Of a stretch of DNA of 64,000 nt, positions 1 to 12,745 are shown one piece after another. The position numbers and the translations under genes were made by a program. The notes under the pieces are model-generated. The model had not been told where the DNA came from, searched no databases, and saw only the letters and a list, made by a program, of their open reading frames with translations. Position 1 is the stretch's first letter; every line of letters starts with the position of its first letter. This stretch comes from Apostichopus japonicus (lineage: Eukaryota; Echinodermata; Holothuroidea; Aspidochirotida; Stichopodidae), in NCBI RefSeq assembly GCF_037975245.1, contig NC_092580.1:16318001-16382000 (forward strand), written 5' to 3'.

Positions 1-489
1 GTATGTGTACAGTACAGTGTATGGGTACTTTTCTTGAGTAAATGTGTAAGAACTGTATGTGGATTTAAGTTTCGCTGTCCTTTGTCTAGAGATAGTCGTA
101 CATTTTCTGAATGACAGAAATGCAAAAGGTACAGTATATATACAGTCATAGTTTTTACCAAACTGTTGAGAACACTGCATCTCAATAGGATATGCAGATT
201 CCCCTTCAGACAACTTCATGCAAACTATCGGAAATTGGATCTTATCCAGAGATTGAGTTGATAAAATGGAGAAACATCATAGCAAATTGCATTTTTGATA
301 CATTGCCGAAGGCAGAAGGAATGTATGTAATGGTGAATTTGTATGTATGTATGTGTGTGTGTTTACAAGTGTATGTGACTCTTACTCGTAAACGCTCTAA
401 CTTAAGAAGAATCACAGGAGTACATTTCCTATTTGGTATGTACAGTAGGTTCCCTTTATAGGTAGAACTGGTTTGGGATTAATATTGGT
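1..489. other. non-coding, no gene seen
   Basis: There is no splice-flanked coding segment. The stretch holds a GT-rich run near 340-365 and three copies of the word TACAGTA (near 8, 130 and 441), which recurs throughout the first 28 kb. Confidence 0.5.
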
Positions 490-1350
490 ATTGGTCAAAA
501 GTCAGTTGAGGTCAGCACGGGTCAAAGTTTGAAAACATTGTTTGTGAACACAATATCTCAAGAAGTAGAAGTTGCAGGAAGTTCAAACTTGTTGTGTAGC
601 TTGCCGTTGGTAGAGGGTATGTAGTGTTTGTCATGAATATAAAACATTTGAGGTCAACAGAGGGGAAATAGTGTGCAAATCTTGTATGCACCATATCCTA
701 CTTGGTCGCCTATAGATGCAGTTCTTATAATTGGCATTTGGATTTCCTTTAATTAGTTCAGCGAACCTTAATTGATTGTAGTGTTGGTCAAAGGTCACTT
801 TGGGTCAGCAGTGGGCAAACTGTGAATATATTAAAAGTGCTATATCTCCAGATCCAGAGCATGTAAGGTGCTCATATATGATAGCCTTGTGTGTTGTATA
901 GTTTGTACACAATTTGATGTAGGTCAGAGTTCATTTAGGGTCACCATGCATCAAAACTTGAACACTATGTAAATATGATATATCCAGTTAGTTAGGAAAC
1001 TGCAGTAGCTGGTATGTTTGGCTTCTCTATATAATGAGTACAAGAACCCTATTCTTTTTGATGGAGGGTACAGGTCATTTGGGTTCGGCAGAGGTTACAC
1101 ACTGGAAATTTTATACATGGCATCATGAGATGGACAGTTTCATCGGATGTCATATCGGCATATGACTTTCCTATAATGAGTACAACAGCCCAGTAATTTG
1201 TCGTGAAGGTCATTTGAGGTCAGCAAGGGGGAAAGTGTAAAAACCTTAAAGGCCCTGACATAGCTGGATAATTTTGATTTCAAGTTGAGACTTCTAATTT
1301 GCTTCAAGTCAATGGTTGTTTTAAGGCTAGCAGATTTCAATCGCTGGAAA
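490..1350. repeat. degenerate ~145 bp tandem repeat with AGGTCA-like half-sites
   Basis: A recognisable core of the form GGTCAAAGGTCA, then a short gap, then GGTCAGCA or GGTCAACAG, recurs near 490, 648, 785, 918, 1068 and 1203. The spacing is about 135-150 bp. The units are strongly diverged. The same core recurs alone near 1817 and again at 5822-6030. The unit does not encode a conserved frame. Confidence 0.6.
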
Positions 1351-2402
1351 CCTTACTTCCTAGTCAGGGATGTGATCAGTAATAAGCTACTAGTTTCAGC
1401 GTGACATATTGTGCAAGGCCATGGTGTACAGAAGAGTATATAATAGGTCATACATTAAATGATATTGTTACAAGTTATGATTTATATTTTTAAGAGCCTA
1501 AGTAGTAATTCCTGAAGGTTTACACCATGTCAGGCGTAATATTTCATTGCTCTCATTGTCTTGGTGTATACATCCATGTTCTCACCATACTTAATTGGTA
1601 CAGGTTTAAGATGCATAAATGTATCTAGCCAGACAATACTGCACAATATTTTAAAACTGAGCACTCTGAATTATGATATTAAAGACCTCTGGGATTTATT
1701 TTGACACAGTACGGTGACCCGTATCCCATTACAGTTGCCCTTTATTACCACTTGCTATTTCAACAAGTATATTTAGTAACAGATGTTGTCCAAATGTTTG
1801 CCCAAACATGATGCTGTTTGAAGGTTTATTTGAAGTCAACAGATGTCAACGTCTGGAAACCAATTTAATGAATTAATTCTAACTTATCATCACAGGGTAA
1901 TGTGGAATTACTTGAGGTTAATGCTGTCGTCTAGTTCACACAATTGAGATTGAGTGTTTTCATCTGATTGGAACAGGTTTCTATTGCCCATTATATACAC
2001 TTTATTGCTTGGGTGGATGTGTAGTTTTCAACTCCAATGTTAATAATTAATATAAAATCCTTTCCTTTTACTGTCAGGAGGGTTGGGACAAGACTTCAAT
2101 ACTGAACACTGCATAATCTGATGAAAACTGGCTTGTTCTGACATTTTTATCAGCTCTGCAAACACGGTGCTGTGCAGTTTAGACAGTCGTGACAAAAACA
2201 GACCTTTCTGTGCACATTTTCTGGACAGTAATATCTGTATATGTTAAATGTGTTATGCTCTACTGCAATGGAGTAGTTAAATACAATTTAAGGACTTGGT
2301 GCTTATCAAGAAAACCTATTTCAAAATAAAAATAACTGGTACAGTAAGTCAATACTCCATATAAGGTTTAATTAGATTGTTTTGTGTTGTACACAGTAGA
2401 TC
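1351..2402. other. non-coding, no gene seen
   Basis: This is A+T-rich sequence with no exon that I can support on either strand. One isolated copy of the 145 bp repeat core lies near 1817-1860. Confidence 0.45.
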
Positions 2403-3290
2403 TAACCAAATTAAGTGAACAGTCCAGATTTTGCGTGACAATTTATTTATAAGAAGTATCGCACGCACGCAGTTGTCGAATATGATACAGTTAGGAATTC
2501 CCAATACTACATGACACTGGATGTGATGGTGACAGATACTGAGTATGTTCACTAACTTACTTAATTATGCTCACTATGGTTAATTCACTAGTTGAAATCA
2601 TTCAAACCATACTTTTCAGAATTTGGGAATCCCATCCACCTAGGCGCAGATTAAAATATGAACATTTACCCAGCTATGGGTCAATGTAGATTTAACAGTA
2701 GGTTTAAGCAAATTAAGTTAACAGTCCAGATTTTGTGTGACGAGTTATTTATAAGAATTAGCGCACGCAGTTGTCGAATATGATACAGTTCTGAGTTAAA
2801 AATACCCAATACTACATGACACTGAATGTAACGGTGACAAATGCTGAGTTTTTCACTAATACTTAATTGTGTCCACTACGGTTAATTCACTTGTTGATAC
2901 CACTCAGAACATGCTTTTCAAGTCAGGGAATCCAATCCATCTAGGAGCAGAAGAAAATATGAACATTTACCCAACAAAGGGTTAATGTAGATTTAACAGT
3001 AGGTTTAACCAAATTAAGTTAACAGTCCAGATTTTGTGTGACAAGTTTTTTATAAGAATTAGGGCACGCAGTTGTCGAATATGATACTGTTCGAAAGACC
3101 CAATACTACATGACACTGAGTCTAATAGTGATAGATGGTATATATTTTCACTAAAACTTAATTGTTCCCACTATAGTTAATTCACTAGTTGATACCATTC
3201 AGACCATGCTTTTCAGAAGTCAGGTTATCCCAACCATCTAGGGGCAGATCTAAATATGAACATTTACCCAGCAATGGGTCCATGGGGTAT
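2403..3290. repeat. three-copy ~301 bp tandem repeat
   Basis: Three clearly related units start near 2403, 2705 and 3006. Anchor words such as CAGTTGTCGAATATGATAC, AATACTACATGACACTG and ATGAACATTTACCCA recur in each unit at matching offsets, giving periods of about 302 and 301 bp. The units differ by substitutions and small indels. No conserved reading frame crosses them. Confidence 0.85.
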
Positions 3291-5821
3291 AGTGGTAAAT
3301 GTTCCAAGTAGTGCTTAACTAACTTATGTTGATGGAAAAGTGCATAATTTAAATGGATCGATACAGGTTGTTGTTCAAAAACATTCAAGCTGCGTGTAAT
3401 GGGGCTCTCCGGACAGCCATCCCTAAATTAACATAGATGCTGTCATAGTGATCCTTTCTAGTTCTGTGGTTGTTGAATATAAGGATACCATGAACTGATC
3501 CCTACAGTAGTTGTATACACTTTCGTTCATAATTCTTTTGAAATATATTTCAAAGTTTTAAGTCAAACTAATGTATTTTAACACCTCAACTTGTGTTTTC
3601 CAAAGCAGTGTATTTTTCGATCGGCCAAACTTCACAAGTAGAACCTTCAACTAGTCACTCAATCACACAACGCATCTGTGTACAAGTTTACATGCTGTGT
3701 TCACATGTTCGGGAGCGCTTTCATGTGATCATGTTACTTTGATGCAGAGATCTGTAAACAGTATCAAATGCAATGCTACTGATATATTACAACACCCTAG
3801 ATGTAGAGATGCTGGAGAACCTCATATTAATCTAGTGTTTAATAAATAACAGAATATGCAGCAGTACAAATACATACTAAACTTGTGTATATTGGGTAGC
3901 ATAAATATTAATATGTCCATTGTAGTATGGTTGCTATATTTTGATAATATTCGATGGAAGTATTGAGGGCAAAATTACCATGACTGTAATTTTAAAAATG
4001 ACCCAAATGTTGTGATGGTTAGACCAGAAAGTTTAGTCTTGTTGTTCCAATCCATGCAGTGCAAGCTACTGTACTGTACAATTTAACTTGATAAGGTCAG
4101 TTTGCTCCAAATTACTTGATTTGTTGGAAGGTACCTGATAGAAAGTAGGAAAGGCAGGTCAGGTGTTTGAACTTATAATGCACAGCATGTAATTAAGAAC
4201 ATGTCATATAGTATCATCCATCTGAGGACCTTGTTTGCCCTTCATATTAACACCATCTTCCATGTCATTGGTAAAGGACATATATGTGTGTACTGTAGTC
4301 ACATGAATATCTATCAAGTTTCTGAGTCTATGGCTGCATGCTGAAGACAACTAATTTTTACCTGATCTGCTGATTGATAAAACACACGTACTGTCCCCTG
4401 AGATCTGGTAACTTTATATCTCTGGGCATGTTTGACTAAAGGTGCAATGATTTAAAATAATGGCAGTAACTTTAACAAGAGAAATAACCTGTTTTGACCT
4501 CTGCTGTTGCACTTTCCCAAATACCAGGCCTATCATCGTCATCATCATCTTAAATTGTTGTGTAGTCCTATATGGCTCCTTTTATGTCAACATACAGTAT
4601 AAAGTTATACCTAAAATCCTGAATTTTGATTTCAGGTTGGCTTGATCTCTATCCTGAAAAGTAATTGTAAAGTAAGCCTATATTTTGGGTACACACCTCA
4701 TTTGGAGAGGTTGCAAACTTAAATCAATTTAAAATGTGAAACATTGTCAATTTATTTAAGAAAACTATTTATCAGCTATTTGACCTCACAAAAAAAAAAG
4801 AGATAGCATACTAGTTTTACACATTACAATGTACTTGGAATGTCATACTAATGCTTTAAGGTTACATGTTATGTGTAGGTTTAAGTATACATGCAAACTC
4901 GTTATACTTAACCTGGCAGCTTCTGCCTTTGTACAGTAACTTTCAGCTCATGTACGTATATCATTAAGATGGCACTCTGGTAATATTACTGACTAATATA
5001 CTGGCTCTTTTGCTTCATGCATCACGGTCATGCACCAAACCATTTGAGGAGAGATCATGGGAAGTTTTGTGCAAAACACATCCATATTTTGTCAGCCTTT
5101 CTCATTATTTGCTCTGTGGTATATCAACCACTGAGGTCGTTGTCTGGAGGTGGGCTCAGCTGGAAGCTTCCATGTAATCGTATTTTCTCACCTGAGGGCC
5201 ACCTGCAAATAAAAAAAAAGGGGGTGTCTCAAAAGATTGATTGAAATCACGCATTGTTGTGAGGAAATACGCAGCAACTCTTGCGAAATTTATATATAGT
5301 AATCGTCAATATCTACGAAACACCAAACTATGGACAAGATCGAAGAGAAGCATCGGTCACCAAGGCAAGCTTTAAGATCAGGTGTACAGTACGTTAAAAA
5401 TAGCTGTATGCACATGTATGTACAGTATAATCTCTTGTCGTACATGGGTATGTTGTTAATCTGTTGTTTAAATTGCCAACATTTTTGTGGCTACCAATAG
5501 ATTGGAAACTCTTCACTGTCACAGGGACTTCATATGTACACAAATATTTGTCCTTACTGGAAGCGGCTAATTGAGTGATGCAATTCTGACCATTCTGACT
5601 AATCTTAATGAAGGTGAAAGTTTATAATGCAATATAATTGTTAGAAAATACTGTATGTATATATGCAGCATACTTTTTTTCATCCCAAATGTGTATAAAT
5701 GTAAGCTAACAATGAGTTGCCAAATCCCATAGTGACAATGGTCATGTTCACCTTAATAGCACTGTACCTTGTACAAATGTGCATTCAATTTTATTTAGTA
5801 TGTATGTATCAAGATGGTCTT
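3291..5821. other. non-coding, no gene seen
   Basis: No exon is supported. The ORF at 5017-5244 has no domain signal and no splice context. Several TACTGTA/TACAGTA words occur (near 4054, 4285, 4585, 4935, 5393, 5428 and 5652). Confidence 0.45.
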
Positions 5822-6030
5822 TTTAGAGGTCAAAGGTCATTTGAAGTCATCAGAGATTTTTATTTAATCAAAATGTGAAAACATGGAAACATGATATGTT
5901 ATGTCTAAATTCACTTGCTGAGTGTTTAGAACCCTATTTGTATCTGTGGTCAAAGGTCATTTAAGGTCAACAGTTCTAGTCAACTGTACAGTACAAAACA
6001 TAACATCTCATCCAAAAGTAAAGTACCAGT
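5822..6030. repeat. two further units of the 145 bp repeat carrying DR1-like motifs
   Basis: AGGTCAAAGGTCA at 5827-5839 is an exact direct repeat of AGGTCA with one spacer base. TGGTCAAAGGTCA at 5947-5959 is one mismatch away. Both are followed by GAAGTCA or AGGTCA and belong to the family at 490-1350. Whether any nuclear receptor binds them cannot be read from sequence. Confidence 0.6.
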
Positions 6031-9000
6031 GAACTTGATGTCTACAGGTCCACAAGAATGGTGCAAATTGAAATCAGCAATGGTGAAAACTTTGGATTCT
6101 TGTCTGCAGTATGTGTTGCATTAAATATTTTCATGTGAAGTGTGGTGAGGTATCACCAAGCAAGTTGGCTTTGTGAAAGAACAAGAAGTACTGAGGAGAC
6201 CGGAGGAGCCGGTTGCTGAGGGTGCACAGTGTTAAAAGATTACTAGGGCATACTAGACACGGTAGGATGAGGTGCTAAGGTTGTGAGGAGACAGGTAAGT
6301 GAGGAGCGCAGTAAATAGTACAAATTATTTGTGCTCGCCTACTGTAGCAGAGTGGGAAGACTGTAATGTATCATACAGCCATGTATCCATTAGCTTGTAT
6401 CAAAGCAAGTACTGATAATATTACTCTCGTCTGTATAGATAATTAATTTGATATTCCATCTACATGGGTGTAGGAAACCTCTGAAGGCAACCTCACACAA
6501 ATTTTGTTAAGTTTGTCATGGAATATATAAGTATGGCCTAAAAGATGAATGCTTCAGGAATGTGATCATGATATTTTTGGCCGTAATTAGTTTCCAAGGC
6601 AAACTTAAATGCATAAATATATTATTTAACAATAACATAACATTAATGCATATAACATTAATGTTCACACACTCTACTGTATACTTTCCTGTGTGTATCA
6701 GGACTGCTGAACATATTTCATGTGATGCCTTTTTCTCTTGCATCTTCCATACATCTTCCAGCCATCTCAAGCTATCAGATTTAGAATCCTGGGCTCGGTT
6801 ATAGTTACTCAACTTAAACTCTGTCCACACAATCTTAACACTACCTTTATTGCAATGCTTATGGAGATTAAAATGTTTAACACAGATCTACTGTATGAGC
6901 TTCATAGCCTGTAACTCAAAACAATTTTCTGGGTTATACAGGCCTCCTTTTCTGCTCAACCAAAGGAAAGAAGGGCCTTTTCCTTTTGTGTGTGTCTAAA
7001 TGTCAGTTTCATGAACCATTATCAAGGATCTTGTCGAGTTTACATTGACCTCTTTCTTCACCATGCACCATCAAACATTTCTCTACGTCAATGTTCATGT
7101 TTATCAGTACTATTGAAGTATTAATGTTTACAAGAGGCTTGAAGACTTTCCTAGGAATGGATGTTCGTAAAGCCCTTCCTACAAGTACATTGGTTAATTT
7201 ACCAGAGCTATCAGCGGACCGTCAAGATCCATCAGCTTGATGGAGTACGTGGTGTGTACTAGATAGGGCCTGGGACTGAGGCCTGTTCAGGCGAATAAAT
7301 CTTCTGTGTGCGTCCTGTCAGCTTACATTTTCATCAAAGATCCCTTGGGATGCAGATGGAGAATATGAAATGAAGCAGTTACTGTAGGGAAACTTCTCAG
7401 AATTGTTCAAATTTCCAGAACCACTTCATGTTATTCACAACTGTATACTGATCCAGTATGTTCAGTACAGTCTGACTGAAACTTGTATATATTTACATAC
7501 ACGTGTAGAGCAGTGTTGTAGCTATGCCGGTCGGACTTGGCCAGCACTAACGTTTGCCGACCGGTACTCCAAGTAAAAAGTTCTAATACTGACCGGGCAC
7601 TCGCGCTTCTGATAGCCCGATACAAAATTCAGTAAATAGTGTCAAGAAATGACTGTAAAAGAAATCACTCTCTCAAATATATATACACACACACACTATA
7701 TCCTTATTCCCCTCCCGAGGACGCGGAATTCGCAGGCAACCGCCACTCCAGAAAATTCAACAGCCATCTGCAAAATACTAGCTACAACCCTGGTGTAGAG
7801 CTCTCTTTGGTAGTTTATATGCATTGCTTGTGGCTCTTTCCACATACAGTAGCTTTCATCCATAAATCATAGGTCTGTATGGATCAAAACTATAGGAAGA
7901 TGGATGAGTATTATACTAGCTTAATTAAACACAATATTGACATTTACACATTTTATGTGTATAAATATTTATGAAACTTATATCTGTAAAACCAGTGGGG
8001 AAATTATTGAATATAACATATGCATTTGCTGATAATTTCCTCACCTAGTTTTGCTGTTAATGATTTAGAACAAATACTGGAAAAACAGAAATATTAACTA
8101 ATTAAGAATTTCCAAATTTGTAGTTTGGTAAATTTTAAGGGAAACTTGAGCTAAACTGGGACAACCAGTTTAAAGCTAATATACAGTGATTATTAATTAG
8201 TACAGTTAAGATTTTATGCATCAATGTTGTTAGACAGCGTGTTGCTTTTATGACATTCTTGAAACTCCAAGTTGTTCACATGCAGGAAGACCTGCAAATT
8301 GTCTTAATAATCAGCCCCTCAGATCTTTTTTCATCGTTTGCTTTAAATAAGTTGGGTATAGAAATCAACTGAAATAAAAATGTAATCCTTAATTTCAGGA
8401 ATATATGTATTGTTTTCTTCAAACAAGAATATTTAGGACATTGATTATGTACATTTGGTGCTGTCACGTTTTCATCTTGTAATTAGTACAATGTACACTG
8501 ATTATTTTCACAGTCATTCATTATTTTTTCACTCTCATACTAACACAGTTTCGATTCAAGCAACTCAAGCTTGTGTAAGAGTAATTTCCCCCAATCTCCT
8601 TCTGCATCTTGAACTTTTCATTAAGTCAGGGACAAATTAGATTTTTATTAGTAGAAAGTGTAATTACAGACTAGTTACCAGCACACAGACAGACAGATAA
8701 ATTTCGTCCAATTGGACGATGTTAGATCATCTGAGTCTCAACATGGCTTTTTTTCTCATTTTGAAAGCCTTCTGTCTGAGTAATTTCTTCCCATGTTAAA
8801 TTTCTATGGGGACGTCTCCTATTCTCTCACTACATTGTGTATCAAGAGTGAACTGTCCCTGAAGAAGACTTGGATATTAAATTTCATTTGACTTCATTAA
8901 GGTGTCTTAATGAGATACTGTACATTTAATTGGGCCAAGCACTGCACAAATGTATGTGTATGCATGAACCAGCTACTGTAGGGCAGATTACATGCAGGGT

Positions 9001-10099
9001 ATAAACAGCTCCTCTTCTACAGTATTATACACCTTTGACTTTCATGTGAGAATTCTGCATTTGTTTTTAAGTTAAAAGGGTGGGATGATTTGTGGGGGAG
9101 GGGGAGGAAGACAAGGAGAGGCTTGTAAAAGTGTGCATGATTCCGAACTGTCCCATTAATCTTTGCAAATTTTCGTAATGTGAGGTTTAAAGCAACTTTG
9201 TTGATTGTCTTCCTGAACAACTACTTCCACATTTGTTTTTTGGATTAACCCACATGCAATGTCCCCGCAAAATTAATGGATCATCAATGGATACTTACAT
9301 TATGACCAAGGGCAATTTTACTTTAACTGCCCTTCAAAAACAGGAGAATAAGTTTAGCTATTTCATCAAATAATTGTGTAAAGGGAGAATCAAAATTTTG
9401 ATGGCTCTCGAAGAATGCAGGTGCACTTGAAAAGCTTAATTTAACTCAAGTGTTCTATTCATTGTTATTGATTCCTTAATTTTGGAATCATCAATTTCCA
9501 AATTCAGTTTCAAATATTGTTGCCAATATCTTCCTCACTGTATGGCCTCATCCTTCCTCCCTAGTTTTCTCTGCCCCCTTATTGGCTATGCTGCTGTACT
9601 TATGTTAATTACTAAATTATCTAAGTGAATGAAGTCAAAGGAAGCGAAGGAAGGCCTATGAACCAATGAACATTCTGTTATTTAAGACTTAATTACAGCT
9701 CTTATGTATGCTTCTATTCCTTCATAGTTTCATGCGTCTTTGTAATTGTACAGTATGTACATGTCTACAGGCGCATGTTATTATTGGATTAGTTTAGGAC
9801 AAGAAGGACAACAAATCAATATCTGTTACGTGAACTGTTTCTTGTCATTTCCAACCACTTCTTATAGAGTGTTATCATTGTATTGATCATTCTGAATTGA
9901 ACACTTAAATTCTGGACTTGTCTACAGTACCTCTCAATTTTTGGATGTGTGTGACAGACTACTTTAATACTACCTGAAAAGGTCCATTCAACATCTTGTA
10001 TCGGTTATAATACTGTAAGTTCATATTAAGAGGAAAATGTACATCCACTTATTCCGTAACAAATCCAATCAGCTGGATACTATCACTAACTGAAGTATT
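6031..10099. other. non-coding, no gene seen
   Basis: Short ORFs lie on both strands, but none has a domain signature or fits a splice-site pattern. The region contains about ten TACTGTA/TACAGTA words. No transposon ends were recognised. Confidence 0.4.
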
Positions 10100-10425
10100 G
10101 TGAGCGTGTGGTCTAATGGTAAAAGGCAGTGGACTTGTGATATAAGGCTTGCAGGTTCGAGTCCTGGCCAGATCATTACTAGTGTCCTTGGGCAAGGCAC
10201 TTTATCTCCATTGCCTCTTTTCACCCAGGTGTATAAACGGGGACCTGTGAGATACTGTACACTGTCAGTTGGGAGCTGTTATAGCTGCTGCCATGTGGAT
10301 GGATTGTCTCTAATATTTGACTGGTCATCATTGACCAGGGTGATATTGTTATGCGCCTCGGGCAGCCTTATATATCCGATCTGGATATGTCTGCGCTTTA
10401 TAAATTCTCAATATTATGATTAGTT
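10100..10425 (+). mobile_element. tRNA-derived SINE, full length
   Basis: The 5' part is tRNA-like: TGGTCTAATGG at 10109-10119 fits a pol III box A, and GGTTCGAGTCC at 10154-10164 is a perfect box B. A non-tRNA body follows (CTTGGGCAAGGCACTTTATC and CACCCAGGTGTATAAA), and the element ends near TTTATAAATTCTCAATATTA. Its last ~100 bp is shared with the truncated copy at 30968-31075, which shows it is dispersed. The ORF across it (10100-10423) is incidental. I did not find a convincing target-site duplication. Confidence 0.85.
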
Positions 10426-12189
10426 TTGTATCGTCACTTTCTTACAGATTAAGGTGAAACAATTTTCAAGACTCTTTGTGGACACTGGCTGATATTGGTA
10501 AGTTTCAATTACTCATGCATCTTTTTTACTTGCAATTTCAAATTTTGTTCTACCAGGATAGCATGAAATTGATTGAAAACTTCACAAAAACTTAGCAATT
10601 GTAGGCAAATTTGACTAAATATAAACATTCCTTGCATATTAGAAATGATATTTTAGCTACAGAGGCACAGTTTGTTAGCACTGTAAATTAAATTTGACAA
10701 GGCTGCACTGATTGTTCTTCATTTGGCCTTCAGATCAAATCTCAGAAGATGCGTGTGGCCTTAATTTCTATTTTTAAAATAAATCTTTGTGGAAAATTTA
10801 AAATACTTGTTTCAACTGTGTTTACTGTAAGAGAGTGAGAAAGCAATATATTTAGTGTTTGATCGATGTAGACCAGTGTTATATTTACTTTTTTTCCTCC
10901 AGGCAACTGCCTAGTAGGATTTTTAATGATCGCCTTAAAAGGTTACCATTTAATGGTGACATTATTGTCATAATTGCAAAATGTATTGAAGTCAAATATT
11001 GCTAATGCTGAATCATATATTAATTATCTTTTGACAAATTGCCGAATAGGCAAATTTCCTACAAATGTGACAGATTTAATTTTATGGGATTTACAGTCTG
11101 TTTCCTCATACCCAGTAGAAACGTACATTCGGCAAGTTACTTGCAAGCCGTGTTACTTTTAAGTTGTGTCAGACAGCTCAAACAAAACTAAACCAAAGTA
11201 CAAATATTCCGGTGAAAGTGCCCTCCCCCTCCCGTCTGCCAAGTCTTGCAATGTCAGTGAGTTACAACGAAGATGCAAGGATTATTTGCTCTTCTATTTG
11301 TCAGATTATAATTGTCAAGTGACCTAATTTCAATGTACTTTCCCATATTAACTTTCACCTAATAAACCCATGTCAATGTTTGTCCATGAATTGGGGCAAG
11401 TACACAGTTTTGCATACTTTTATGTCATCCTGTGCAATTGATTTTCTTGATTGCATTTCCTAGTTTCCTAAATTCTATATGTACCTCAGGGTAACAAATG
11501 TATTTCTGTACTTAATTGTAGAGTTTAATTAAAGATGTTTTTTAAGTTAAGAAGATGAGGCATATAGTAATGACTTATAATTTAAATTTCCCACAATCAC
11601 AACCGGTAATTGTTTCATGATTATTTCTGATTGTCCCGCAATTTGCCCAATTTCAAACTGATTATTAAGTTAAATGCAAACTTGTTTAGTTTTGAACCAT
11701 CTTAGTGTTATAGATCCTATCTATGTACACCAATGTAATATCTATGTCCACTCTGTGCTCATTGAAGGTGTGCTATAGTCTGCAAAGTATTTGGGAAGAC
11801 AGTGAAGATATATTAGATTAATTACTGAATCGCACCAACGTTAATCTTTATCGTGTGTTGTACATTCCAGAATGTGAATGTTATGCGCAACACAGATAGC
11901 TGACAGCAGCATTATAGGTTTACTGAGCAATCCTCTTGATAAAACTCAACCAGCTAGAGCCAGCTGCCTTAATGACATTTTCTTTGGAATACCATAAAGT
12001 TACATACAGAATACTGGTATGTAACATACGTGTTTTATGCACTGACTCATCCCGATAGACTTTTTATGTATCATCTAAAAAAGAGCAAAAAAAAAAAGAG
12101 TTCAAACATGTGACAAGTAAAGATTGCAACTTAGGTTTTATTGGTGAGCAGATGCATTTTATTGATTAGGGTACAAGTCATGTTTTATT
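10426..12189. other. non-coding, one exon-like segment
   Basis: A 50 nt segment at 10448-10497 sits between a good acceptor (TTTCTTACAG) and a good donor (GTAAGTTT). It has stops in all three frames, so it could only be an untranslated exon or chance. Nothing else is supported. Confidence 0.3.
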
Positions 12190-12745
12190 GTCATACTGTA
12201 CATAGCTAAAATGACAACATGCCTAGAACCATTGTAAAACAGGCCTAAGTTTGTTTTGTGCAACATACACCCAAGTGTACATACAGTAGCAGTAATGTGC
12301 GTGGAATAAAGCAGTCCCCTCCGATGACGTACATGTGGACACCAATCTTCAAACTTGAATTTTTTAACATAAATTACCATCATTTTCAGAGAGCATTTTG
12401 CCTGACAAAGTTAAGATATATCTTACAAGCAAAGATTACATGTTATTGCCACAGTTTCTAGGATGCAAATCATAAATTGTACAGTAGTGTCATGAGTTAA
12501 CATTACATTGTGCCTATAGAACCATTGTAAAGAAGGCTTCATTCATTTCGTTTGTGTAATATACAGCAAAGTGTACAGGACTTAGCGGAAGTGGGATGAA
12601 TCAAAACAGTGCCCTCAAGTAATATTGCCCTCACTTTTCTTCTAGACTGACTCCAAATGGTCACCAATTCTTCAATTTAAACTCTTTGATGGACGTTGTT
12701 TTACTAGCTGTCATTCTCAGAGCATTTTGCCACACAAGCATACAT
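12190..12745. repeat. two diverged copies of a ~293 bp tandem repeat
   Basis: Words such as AGAACCATTGTAAA (12225 and 12518), CAGAGAGCATTTTGCC versus CAGAGCATTTTGCC, and CACCAATCTTCAA versus CACCAATTCTTCAA occur in the same order about 293 bp apart. The copies are well diverged. Confidence 0.65.

Noticed and set aside
10100-10175. A functional tRNA gene
   Set aside because: Box A and box B are present, but the anticodon and acceptor stems do not pair well and a SINE body follows.
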